A DNA stretch of 11,471 bases, taken from assembly GCA_937995995.1 (NCBI GenBank), contig CALKIP010000157.1, positions 1 to 11,471 on the forward strand. The letters run 5' to 3'. Origin of the DNA: an uncultured bacterium (GTDB lineage: Bacteria > Gemmatimonadota > Gemmatimonadetes > Longimicrobiales > RSA9). A program made the position numbers and the translations under genes. The notes under the pieces are model-generated. The model searched no databases. It had not been told where the DNA came from and was given only the letters and a program-made list of their open reading frames with translations. This document shows, one piece after another, positions 1 through 7,229 of this stretch (its first letter is position 1; every line of letters starts with the position of its first letter).

Positions 1-1
1 C

Positions 2-1678
2 CTCTCGACCGTCGAGCCGAGCATCGCGGGCCCGAAGCGGCCACAGGACCGCATCGCGCTCTCGCGTGCGAAGCCGGCGTTCCGTGAGGCGCTCGAGCAG
101 CTCGTCGGTGCCGGTGCAGCCGCGGGCGCCGTCGGCGCCTGGGAGTCCGAGGGCGGCAACGGGGTCGCGACCACGGCCCAGAAGGGCCGGCCGGGCGTGA
201 AGGCGGTGGTCGACGGCCAGGAGGTCGAGATCCGTGACGGCTCGGTCGTGATCGCCGCGATCACGAGCTGCACGAACACCTCGAACCCGTCGGTCATGGT
301 GGCCGCGGGGCTGATCGCGAAGAAGGCGGTCGAGCGCGGGCTCGCGGCGCAGCCGTGGGTCAAGACGTCGCTCGCGCCGGGCTCGAAGGTGGTCACGAAT
401 TACCTCGACGACGCGGGCCTCACGCCCTACCTCGACCAGCTCGGCTTCAATCTGGTCGGCTACGGTTGCACGACGTGTATTGGCAACAGCGGGCCGATCC
501 CGGAGGCGGTCTCGAAGGCGATCGCCGAGGGAGATCTCGTCGCCTGCTCGGTGCTCAGCGGCAACCGCAACTTCGAGGGGCGCATCAGCCCCGACGTGCG
601 CGCCAACTACCTGGCCTCGCCGCCGCTGGTCGTGGCATACGCCCTCGCCGGCCGCATGGACTGGGACCCGTACAACGAGCCGATCGGCACGGACCCGGAC
701 GGCCGCTCGGTCTTCCTGAAGGACATCTGGCCGACGCAGCACGAGGTGCAGGAGACGATCCGCCGCTCGGTGCGCCAGGAGATGTTCGAGAAGGAGTACG
801 CCACGGTCTTCGACGGCGACGAGCGCTGGCAGGGGCTGCCGGTCCCCGAGGGGGACAGCTACGAGTGGGCCGAGGACTCGACCTACGTCAAGCACCCGCC
901 GTACTTCACCGGGATGCCGGAGACGCCGGCCGTGGTCGAGGACATCCGCGGCGCACGCGTCCTCGCGCTCCTCGGCGACAGCATCACGACCGACCATATC
1001 TCGCCCGCCGGCGCGATCAAGAAGGACAGCCCGGCCGGGCAGTACCTGGTCGAGCACGGTGTGGCGCCGAAGGACTTCAACAGCTACGGCTCGAGGCGCG
1101 GCAACCACGAGGTCATGATGCGCGGGACGTTCGCCAACATCCGGCTGCGCAACAAGCTGGTGCCGGGCGTGGAGGGCGGCTACACCGTCCACCTGCCGGA
1201 TGGCGAGCAGATGTCGATCTTCGACGCCGCGATGAAGTACCAGGCCGAGGGCGTGCCGCAGATGGTGATCGCGGGCAAGGAGTACGGCTCCGGCTCGAGC
1301 CGCGACTGGGCGGCGAAGGGCCCGCGACTGCTCGGCGTGCGCGCCGTCATCGCCGAGAGCTACGAGCGGATCCACCGCTCGAACCTGGTCGGGATGGGTG
1401 TGCTGCCGCTGCAGTTCCTGCCGGGCGAGAGCGCGGAATCGCACGGGCTCACCGGCCGCGAGGTCTTCGACATCGAGGGCCTCGGCGCGGTGCTGGGCGA
1501 GGACCTCTCGGACGAGCGCGAGGTAACCGTCCGCGCCCGCCTCGAGGACGGCGGCACCGTCGAGTTCCGCGCCCTGGTGCGGATCGACACGCCGCAGGAG
1601 GCCGCCTACTACCGGCACGGCGGGATCCTGCAGTACGTGCTGCGGCAGCTGCTGAAGGCGGAGCAGGTCCCCGCCTGA
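2..1678 (+). CDS. acnA: Aconitate hydratase AcnA, C-terminal part (5' end outside window)
   Basis: The frame is open from base 2 and ends at TGA 1676-1678, giving 558 residues of a family usually near 900 long, so roughly the first third is missing. The first visible residues read LSTVEPSIAGPKRPQDRI, a conserved AcnA block, so an internal ATG at 197 is not the start. The enzyme interconverts citrate and isocitrate in the cytoplasmic TCA cycle through a [4Fe-4S] cluster. All three cluster cysteines are present: one in TSCTNTSNPS (codon 269-271) and two in YGCTTCIGNSG (codons 467-469 and 476-478). The swivel domain follows, with GDSITTDHISPAGAIKKDSP, SYGSRRGNHEVMMRG and the substrate-binding GSGSSRDWAAKGP. 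Nothing is broken in the visible part. The next gene is separated by a terminator hairpin and has its own promoter, so this is probably the last gene of its transcript. Confidence 0.97.
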   Translation, partial: LSTVEPSIAGPKRPQDRIALSRAKPAFREALEQLVGAGAAAGAVGAWESEGGNGVATTAQKGRPGVKAVVDGQEVEIRDGSVVIAAITSCTNTSNPSVMVAAGLIAKKAVERGLAAQPWVKTSLAPGSKVVTNYLDDAGLTPYLDQLGFNLVGYGCTTCIGNSGPIPEAVSKAIAEGDLVACSVLSGNRNFEGRISPDVRANYLASPPLVVAYALAGRMDWDPYNEPIGTDPDGRSVFLKDIWPTQHEVQETIRRSVRQEMFEKEYATVFDGDERWQGLPVPEGDSYEWAEDSTYVKHPPYFTGMPETPAVVEDIRGARVLALLGDSITTDHISPAGAIKKDSPAGQYLVEHGVAPKDFNSYGSRRGNHEVMMRGTFANIRLRNKLVPGVEGGYTVHLPDGEQMSIFDAAMKYQAEGVPQMVIAGKEYGSGSSRDWAAKGPRLLGVRAVIAESYERIHRSNLVGMGVLPLQFLPGESAESHGLTGREVFDIEGLGAVLGEDLSDEREVTVRARLEDGGTVEFRALVRIDTPQEAAYYRHGGILQYVLRQLLKAEQVPA

Positions 1679-1754
1679 GGCGGCTCCGTGTGAGTCGATC
1701 CTCCCCAGCGGTGATACGAAGCGGATGATGTTCCGAAGGGACCCTCACTGTGCA

Positions 1755-1783
1755 GGCCGCCGGCGGGCTTTCCGCCGGCGGCC
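1755..1783 (+). terminator. Hairpin terminator after acnA
   Basis: A perfect 12-bp inverted repeat (arms 1755-1766 and 1772-1783, GGCCGCCGGCGG and its complement) encloses a 5-nt loop GCTTT. It lies 77 nt after the aconitase stop and is followed by a modest T-rich run (TCGTGTTCGTT), not a clean U-tract. The position and stem strength fit an intrinsic terminator of a GC-rich genome, although the weak tail leaves some doubt. Confidence 0.7.
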
Positions 1784-1915
1784 GTCGTGTTCGTTCGGGC
1801 GTGGTCGGCTCGACGGAGTGGGTCGAGGACCACTGCGACGAGCTTCGCGAGAACGCGATCGCGTAGCCGGAGTGGTGGCGCGCCCCCCTCTCGCTTCCCG
1901 TGCGTGTGCCGCCGC

Positions 1916-1945
1916 TTGACACCCTTCCTGACGGCGGCTTAGGAT
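1916..1945 (+). promoter_or_regulatory. Sigma70-like promoter of the GH3 gene
   Basis: A perfect -35 box TTGACA (1916-1921) is followed, after an 18-nt spacer, by TAGGAT (1940-1945), which matches the -10 consensus TATAAT at four of six places including the key first TA and last T. Transcription would begin near 1952 and leave a leader of about 55 nt before the GH3 start at 2007. This is the clearest promoter in the window. Confidence 0.65.
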
Positions 1946-2006
1946 TTCCACCCCCGAACGGCCGGCCGCGTCCGGACCCATCACGCTTACCCGTACGAGA
2001 TGTCGA

Positions 2007-3821
2007 ATGATGCGACGCACGCTCGCGCTGCTGCTCCTCTGTGCCGCCTGTGCCCCTTCGGTGCCGCCCGCTCAGCGGCCGCTGCCGAGTGCGGCGCCGG
2101 GCGCCGGCGAACCGCTCTCCACAGACGCCCGACGCTGGGTCGACGAGACGATCGCCTCGCTCACGCTGCGCGAGAAGGTCGGCCAGCTCGTCATGCCCTG
2201 GGTCTCGGGCAAGTTCACGGCGGTCGACTCCGAGGAATTCGACGAGCTCGCGGCGTGGGTGGAGGCGGAGAAGGTGGGCGGCCTCGTGCTCTCCATGGGC
2301 ACGCCGCACACCTACGCGGCCAAGCTGAACGAGCTGCAGCGCAGGGCGGACGTCCCGCTGCTGATCGCCTCGGACATGGAGAACGGGCCGGGGATGCGGC
2401 TGGGCGGGATCTTCTCGCTGCCGCACCTGCTGCCCATGGGCGGGGGGACGGTCTTCCCGCCGGTCATGGCGATCGGCGCCACGGGCTCGGACTCGCTCGC
2501 CTACGCGCTGGGCCGCGTGCTCGGTACCGAGGCGCGGGCCATCGGCGTGCACATGGTCTTCGGGCCCGTGCTGGACGTGAACTCCAACCCGCTCAACCCG
2601 ATCATCAACACGCGCTCCTTCGGCGAGGACCCGGCGCTGGTGGCGCGGATGGGCGCCGCCTACATCCGCGGCGCTCGTGATGCGGGGCTCATGACCACGG
2701 CCAAGCACTTCCCCGGGCACGGCGACACTTCGGTCGACTCGCACATCGATCTGCCGACGATCGAGCGCGACCGGGCGGGGCTGGACGCGATCGACCTGCC
2801 CCCGTTCCGCGCGGGGGTCGAGGCGGGGGTGGACGGCGTCATGACAGCGCACATCGCTGTGGTCGGCGTCGAGGGGCCGGACGCCCCGCCGGCCACGCTG
2901 TCGCCGTACTTCATGACCGGCGTCCTGCGCGACGAGCTGGGCTTCACCGGCCTTCTCTTCACCGATGCCATGACGATGGGCGGCGTCGCCAAGCGCTACG
3001 GCGGCACCGAGCCGCTCGTCCTCGCCCTCGAGGCGGGCGCCGACGTGCTGCTCATGCCGCGCGACGTGCCCGAGGCCATCGAAACGGTCGTCCAGGCGGT
3101 CGAGTCGGGCCGGATCACGGAGGCGCGCATCGAACGATCGGTGCGCAGGATCCTGGAGGCCAAGGCACGCGCCGGGCTCGCGGGCGGGCGGCTGGTCGAC
3201 CTCGGCGCGGTGGACGAGGTCGTCGCCGTCCGCGGCCACACCGCCGTGGCCGAGGAGATCGCCGAGCGCTCGATCACGCTGGTGCGGGACCGCGACGGCC
3301 TGGTCCCGCTCGCCGGGGACAGCCTGCGCGTCCTCTCGATCACCTACGCGGACGACCGCGCTCCGGTCGCGGGTCGGGCGTTCGACGCCGAGCTTCGCCA
3401 TCGCGGGCAGGTTGTGCTCTCCGCCCGCGTCGACGACCGCAGCACGCAGGCCGAGCTCGATTCACTGCGGCTTCAGGCGGACTCGGTGGATCTGATCGTC
3501 GCCTCCGCCTACGTGTCACCGCGCGAGTACGAAGGCTCTGTCGCGACCGAAGGCGGCTTCGCCCAACTGGTCGAGGCGCTGTCCGCGGCCGGGCTGCCCA
3601 TCGTGGCGGTCTCCTTCGGCAGCCCGTACCTGCTGGACTTCTTCCCCTCCGTGCCCGCGTATTTGCTGGCGTGGGGCGGTGCGGAGGTGAGCCAGCAGGC
3701 GGCGGCACGCGCGCTGACCGGCGAGGCGCCGATCACCGGCAGGCTTCCGGTCTCGCTTCCGCCGTACCATTCGTTGGGCACGGGGATCCAGCGGCCGGCA
3801 CGGGTCGCGGGCGGACAGTAG
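2007..3821 (+). CDS. Glycoside hydrolase family 3, NagZ-type beta-N-acetylglucosaminidase lipoprotein
   Basis: The 604-residue protein is a GH3 enzyme. The TIM-barrel part (about 40-400) carries FGPVLDVNSNP, RSFGEDP (204-208) and the signature KHFPGHGDTSVDSH at 233-246. The DSH in that loop (Asp244, His246) is the general acid/base dyad typical of NagZ, which removes GlcNAc from muropeptides or GlcNAc-anhydroMurNAc. The expected nucleophile is Asp320 in FTDAM. A second alpha/beta domain follows (about 405-604), as in the two-domain NagZ of Bacillus and unlike the roughly 340-residue cytoplasmic enzyme of E. coli. The N-terminus MMRRTLALLLLCAAC looks like a short lipoprotein signal with Cys15 as lipid site, although Cys at -3 makes the lipobox loose. 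The ATG at 2007 lacks a clear Shine-Dalgarno site; it is chosen because the signal begins there and a promoter lies about 60 nt upstream. Activity on other beta-GlcNAc substrates or beta-glucosides cannot be excluded. Confidence 0.9.
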   Translation: MMRRTLALLLLCAACAPSVPPAQRPLPSAAPGAGEPLSTDARRWVDETIASLTLREKVGQLVMPWVSGKFTAVDSEEFDELAAWVEAEKVGGLVLSMGTPHTYAAKLNELQRRADVPLLIASDMENGPGMRLGGIFSLPHLLPMGGGTVFPPVMAIGATGSDSLAYALGRVLGTEARAIGVHMVFGPVLDVNSNPLNPIINTRSFGEDPALVARMGAAYIRGARDAGLMTTAKHFPGHGDTSVDSHIDLPTIERDRAGLDAIDLPPFRAGVEAGVDGVMTAHIAVVGVEGPDAPPATLSPYFMTGVLRDELGFTGLLFTDAMTMGGVAKRYGGTEPLVLALEAGADVLLMPRDVPEAIETVVQAVESGRITEARIERSVRRILEAKARAGLAGGRLVDLGAVDEVVAVRGHTAVAEEIAERSITLVRDRDGLVPLAGDSLRVLSITYADDRAPVAGRAFDAELRHRGQVVLSARVDDRSTQAELDSLRLQADSVDLIVASAYVSPREYEGSVATEGGFAQLVEALSAAGLPIVAVSFGSPYLLDFFPSVPAYLLAWGGAEVSQQAAARALTGEAPITGRLPVSLPPYHSLGTGIQRPARVAGGQ

Positions 3822-3840
3822 GCATTGCTCGACGGAGTAC

Positions 3841-3869
3841 TTGCGCCGGAACAGGTCGTGACATATCAG
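3841..3869 (+). promoter_or_regulatory. Weak candidate promoter for susCD
   Basis: TTGCGC (3841-3846), a 17-nt spacer and TATCAG (3864-3869) match the sigma70 consensus at three and four of six places. If used, the transcript would carry a leader of about 300 nt that includes the 4090-4130 hairpin. It is the best pair found before susC but is weak, and the true promoter may lie elsewhere. Confidence 0.25.
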
Positions 3870-4089
3870 TACAGTGCTCGTTGCCCGGCGGTGACCAGTA
3901 GCGTGGAGGCGACCGGGCAGCAGGTCGAGCCGCGACGGCTCTTCGCACGTGCTCACGCCTCGAAGGTGGCCCGTGCCTGGCCCGGCCGGCCTACCGTTGA
4001 TGTTCTCGGCTGACACATTCCGCGCGGCCCTTCATCGTTTGCGGCAGACTGACGAATGCATGTGATGTCAGCCGGTCTGTGCAGTCTTC

Positions 4090-4130
4090 GATGCGATCAC
4101 CGTGCGCGACTGCGTACGAGTGATCGCATC
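4090..4130 (+). promoter_or_regulatory. Long hairpin in the susC leader
   Basis: A perfect 11-bp inverted repeat (GATGCGATCAC at 4090-4100, GTGATCGCATC at 4120-4130) continues inward, past one bulged A at 4119, as six more pairs (4101-4106 with 4113-4118, one G-U), leaving a 6-nt loop. It ends 35 nt before the susC ribosome site and is not followed by T residues, so it is not an ordinary terminator. It could be an mRNA control element, a stability hairpin or, as DNA, an operator palindrome. Confidence 0.6.
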
Positions 4131-4165
4131 AACCCTTCGACCACCCACCCTTTGTGATTCATTCC

Positions 4166-4172
4166 GAGGAGG
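4166..4172 (+). promoter_or_regulatory. Ribosome binding site that fixes the susC start
   Basis: GAGGAGG lies 7 nt before ATG 4180-4182. It decides the start over an in-frame GTG at 4102, because the residues encoded from 4102 to 4179 do not resemble a signal peptide while those from 4180 do. Confidence 0.9.
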
Positions 4173-4179
4173 ACAACCC

Positions 4180-7100
4180 ATGAGCAGATTCGTCGTGCGA
4201 ATCGCGGGCTTCGCGCTCGCGGCGACGGCGTTGCTCGGCCTCGCGGCCGGACCGGCCGCCGCCCAGGAAACCGGCTCCGTCCGGGGACGGGTCGTGGAGG
4301 CAGCAACCGGTCGACCGCTGAGCGGTGCCCAGGTCTATATCGCGGGTACGGACCGCGGCGCGATCGCCAACGCATCAGGTGAGTACCTGCTGCTCAACGT
4401 CCCGGCCGGATCACACACGGTCACGGCCGAGATGCTGGGCTACAGCCGTACGCAGGTCGAGGTCGTGGTCTCGACCGGTCAGGTGGCGAGTGCGAACTTC
4501 GAACTCTCGCAGCAGGCGATTTCGATGGACGCGATCGTCGTGACGGGTACCGCAGGCGCGGTCTCGAAGCGCACGCTCGGTAACTCGATCGCCACCGTCG
4601 ACGCGGCGGACGTGACCGCCAAGACGACGATCAGCACGCTGACGGAGCTGCTGCAGGCCAAAACGCCCGGTCTGGCGCTGCTGCCGAACTCCGGCGTAAC
4701 GGGTACGGCTTCGGATATGCGCATCCGTGGCGCCGGCTCGCTGATCAACAACTCGCCGGTCATTTACGTCGACGGAATCCGCTACAACGATGGCGGACTC
4801 GGCACGTTCACGCCGTCGGGTGCGGGTGCGACCGGCTACAGTGGCCAGACGACCTCGGCGCTCAGCGGCCTGAACCCGGACGACATCGAGTCGATCGAGG
4901 TGATCAAGGGCCCCGCGGCCGCGACGCTCTACGGCGCCGAGGCGGCGAACGGCGTCATCCAGATCATCACGAAGAAGGGCCGTGCGGGGCAGCAGGCGCT
5001 CCAGTGGAACGCTCGCTTCGAGTATGGTGCCAATGACTGGGCGCTCGATATTCCCGACAACTACACCGTCTGCAACGAAGCCAAGCAGGCGGATCCGGCC
5101 ACGTGGCCCGGCTGCCAGGGCGTGCCGGTCGGGACGGTGTTGCCGGGCAACCCGCTTCGTGACGACCCCGCCGCGCTGCGCTCAGGACTGGTCCGCAAGC
5201 AGGCGCTCTCCCTGCGCGGCGGCGGCGACCGCTACTCGTTCTACGTCGCGGGCGAGAACATCGACGAGGAAGGCGTCTTCCACAACAACTACGACGAGCG
5301 GCGCTCGATCCGTGCGAACTTCACCTTCCAGCCGTCGGACGTGCTCGATTTCGCGGTCACGACCAACTACATCCGTGGCATGCTGCGACTGCCGGTCGGT
5401 GACGAGGCGGCGCAGGGGATGCTGCTGAGCGCGTTCCGCGGCAAGCCGGGTCGCATCACGAGCGACCCGTTGAACGAGGGGTGGGGCACCACGCGCCCGG
5501 AGCAGGTCAACGACTACGACAACACCACCAAGTCGGACCGACTGACGCTCGGCGCCACCGCGAACTACAACCCGTTCTCGTGGCTGCGCAACCGCCTGAC
5601 CGTGGGCCTCGACTACACGTCCAGCCTGGCGCAGATCCTCTCACTGCCGGGCTCGACGGACGCCGACTACGCGGGCACGCCGGACGGCTTCGTCGCGCAG
5701 CGCGTGCCTCGCACCTACATCTACACGGTCGACTACGTCGGTAATGTTTCCAGGGACCTGTCGCCGGATCTCAATTCGACGACGTCCTTCGGCATGCAGT
5801 ACAACCACCGTCACGACGAGACGCTCTACGCGAGCGGCACCGGGCTGGGCGCGCCGACGGTCACGCAGATCGACCGGGCGCAGCTGACGCGGGGCGCCAA
5901 CTCGTACAGCGATGCCAAGTCGCTCGGCTTCTTCGTCCAGGAGCAGCTGGGCTGGAAGAACCGCATCTTCGTCACGGGCGCCGTCCGGATGGACAACAGC
6001 TCGGTCTTCGGTGACGAGATCCGCCGGATCCTCTACCCGAAGGCTTCCGTCTCCTACGTCATGTCCGAGGACCCGGCGTTCAGTGACTTTTTCGCGGGCC
6101 TCGGCGTCGGCAACTTCCGGGTGCGTGGCGCGTGGGGCCAGGCCGGTCAGGCGCCGCCGCCCTATGTCGCGAACCAGACGTATACCGTCTCGCAGGTGGT
6201 GCTGGGCGAGACCGTGGGCTCCGAGCTGCGCACGCTGGCCTACGGCAACCCCGACCTCAAGCCGGAGCGCGGCGACGAGATCGAGCTGGGCTTCGACCTC
6301 GGCGCGTTCGACGACCGCCTGGGGCTCGAATTCACCTACTACAACAAGCGGATGACCGACGTTCTGGTCACGCGGTCCGTGCCGGCCTCGACCGGCTGGG
6401 TCTCGTCCCGCTACGTCAACCTGGGCGAGACGAAGAACTCCGGCTTCGAGGTCCTCGTCAGCGGCGCGCTGGTGCAGACGCCCAGCTTCACTTGGGACGC
6501 CGACCTGAGCGTGGCCACCAACTCCAACGAGCTGGTCACCTTCGGTGATCCGACGCTGACGCAGATCAGCGTCTCGGGCGCGTCGTACTCGCCGGGCTAC
6601 CAGCAGCACCGCCCAGGCTATCCGCTGGCCGGCTGGTGGCTGCCCGTGCCACTCCGCAACGAGGATGGCACGCCCGTCATGAACGGCGACGCGGTGGCGA
6701 TGGACACGACCCGCTACCTGGGTACGGCCGTGCCGACGCGCGAGATCTCGTTCTCGAACACGTTCACGTTCCTGCAGGACTTCCGTCTCTTCGCGCTCGT
6801 CGACTACAAGGGCGGCCACAAGGTCTTCAATTACAAGTCGTACAACCGCTGCCGCTTCCAGGACAACTGCACGCGGATGGCCGACCCGAACAATGTCGAC
6901 CCGGTGACGGGCGAGGTCCTCAACCCCGAGGTCTACGTCTGGCGCCAGGTGCCGTCGGCCTACCTGGAGGATGGCGCGTTCATCAAGCTGCGTGACCTGT
7001 CGCTGACGTACAGCCTGCCCACCGAGCTCTCCTCTCGCTTCGGGGTCGATGCCGCGAGCCTCACGCTCGCCGGGCACAACCTGGCGCTGTGGAGCGACTA

Positions 7101-7215
7101 CTCCGGGATCGATCCGGAGGTGAACGGCTACGGCAACCGCGCGTTCGTCCGCGCGGACGTCTACTCGGTGCCGATGATCCGGCGTATGTCGATGTCGGTC
7201 AATCTCAGCTTCTGA
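4180..7215 (+). CDS. SusC/RagA-type TonB-dependent outer-membrane transporter
   Basis: This 1011-residue protein is a full-length SusC-family beta-barrel, which takes up bulky substrates across the outer membrane with TonB energy and a SusD lid. A type I signal peptide covers residues 1-28 (cut after AAA, before QE). A carboxypeptidase-D-regulatory-like domain follows (about 31-110; VRGRVVEAATGRPLSGAQV), then a TonB-box-like MDAIVVTGT (116-124). The plug domain (about 130-270) carries the family signatures VIYVDGIRYNDG, LNPDDIESIEVIKGPAAATL and YGAEAANGVIQIITKKG. The barrel fills the rest and ends in Phe, as outer-membrane proteins folded by the BAM complex do. There is no STN domain, so signalling through an anti-sigma factor is not expected. 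Only four cysteines occur, as two close pairs (298/312 and 891/897). susD follows after 14 nt, so the two are one operon. The substrate cannot be read from the sequence. Confidence 0.95.
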   Translation: MSRFVVRIAGFALAATALLGLAAGPAAAQETGSVRGRVVEAATGRPLSGAQVYIAGTDRGAIANASGEYLLLNVPAGSHTVTAEMLGYSRTQVEVVVSTGQVASANFELSQQAISMDAIVVTGTAGAVSKRTLGNSIATVDAADVTAKTTISTLTELLQAKTPGLALLPNSGVTGTASDMRIRGAGSLINNSPVIYVDGIRYNDGGLGTFTPSGAGATGYSGQTTSALSGLNPDDIESIEVIKGPAAATLYGAEAANGVIQIITKKGRAGQQALQWNARFEYGANDWALDIPDNYTVCNEAKQADPATWPGCQGVPVGTVLPGNPLRDDPAALRSGLVRKQALSLRGGGDRYSFYVAGENIDEEGVFHNNYDERRSIRANFTFQPSDVLDFAVTTNYIRGMLRLPVGDEAAQGMLLSAFRGKPGRITSDPLNEGWGTTRPEQVNDYDNTTKSDRLTLGATANYNPFSWLRNRLTVGLDYTSSLAQILSLPGSTDADYAGTPDGFVAQRVPRTYIYTVDYVGNVSRDLSPDLNSTTSFGMQYNHRHDETLYASGTGLGAPTVTQIDRAQLTRGANSYSDAKSLGFFVQEQLGWKNRIFVTGAVRMDNSSVFGDEIRRILYPKASVSYVMSEDPAFSDFFAGLGVGNFRVRGAWGQAGQAPPPYVANQTYTVSQVVLGETVGSELRTLAYGNPDLKPERGDEIELGFDLGAFDDRLGLEFTYYNKRMTDVLVTRSVPASTGWVSSRYVNLGETKNSGFEVLVSGALVQTPSFTWDADLSVATNSNELVTFGDPTLTQISVSGASYSPGYQQHRPGYPLAGWWLPVPLRNEDGTPVMNGDAVAMDTTRYLGTAVPTREISFSNTFTFLQDFRLFALVDYKGGHKVFNYKSYNRCRFQDNCTRMADPNNVDPVTGEVLNPEVYVWRQVPSAYLEDGAFIKLRDLSLTYSLPTELSSRFGVDAASLTLAGHNLALWSDYSGIDPEVNGYGNRAFVRADVYSVPMIRRMSMSVNLSF

Positions 7216-7229
7216 CAGGAATGATCTCG

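Larger units (their letters stand above)
1679..2006. other. Intergenic region acnA to GH3
   Basis: This 328-nt gap holds the acnA terminator hairpin in its first half and a sigma70-like promoter for the next gene in its second half. A 10-bp palindrome CGCGATCGCG lies at 1854-1863; it may be chance in sequence this rich in GC. Short open frames cross the region on both strands, but none shows a ribosome site or a recognisable protein. Confidence 0.6.
3822..4179. other. Leader and intergenic region before susC
   Basis: This 358-nt gap contains no convincing gene. A 62-codon frame (3825-4013, TTG start) has no ribosome site or recognisable sequence. There is no clear terminator after the GH3 gene, so some read-through into susC is possible. 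The right half is rich in inverted repeats: a long hairpin at 4090-4130 and shorter pairs around 4044-4090 (AGACTG with CAGTCT, CTGAC with GTCAG). The region looks like a structured mRNA leader, but no known riboswitch class was recognised. Confidence 0.55.

Noticed and set aside
1854..1863. 10-bp palindrome CGCGATCGCG as an operator or methylation-linked site
   Set aside because: A single copy of such a palindrome is unremarkable in sequence this GC-rich, and it lies over 50 nt upstream of the -35 box.
2000..2680. 226-codon plus-strand frame starting 7 nt before the GH3 gene
   Set aside because: It is out of frame with the GH3 domain and encodes an Arg/Ala/Gly-rich shadow; the overlapping ATG is probably chance.
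1449..3401. 650-codon open frame on the minus strand, opposite acnA and the GH3 gene
   Set aside because: It lies antisense to two firmly identified genes, spans their terminator and promoter, and its translation is a low-complexity Arg/Asp/Gly/His mix typical of GC-rich shadows.
3825..4013. 62-codon TTG-started frame between the GH3 gene and susC
   Set aside because: It has no ribosome site, no recognisable motif, and a composition no more gene-like than the surrounding spacer.
4102..4179. Upstream GTG start that would lengthen SusC by 26 residues
   Set aside because: The extra residues do not look like a signal peptide, overlap the right half of the leader hairpin, and a near-perfect ribosome site precedes the ATG at 4180.
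5641..7077. 478-codon minus-strand frame inside susC
   Set aside because: It is antisense to conserved SusC barrel sequence and has no recognisable protein, signal or ribosome site.
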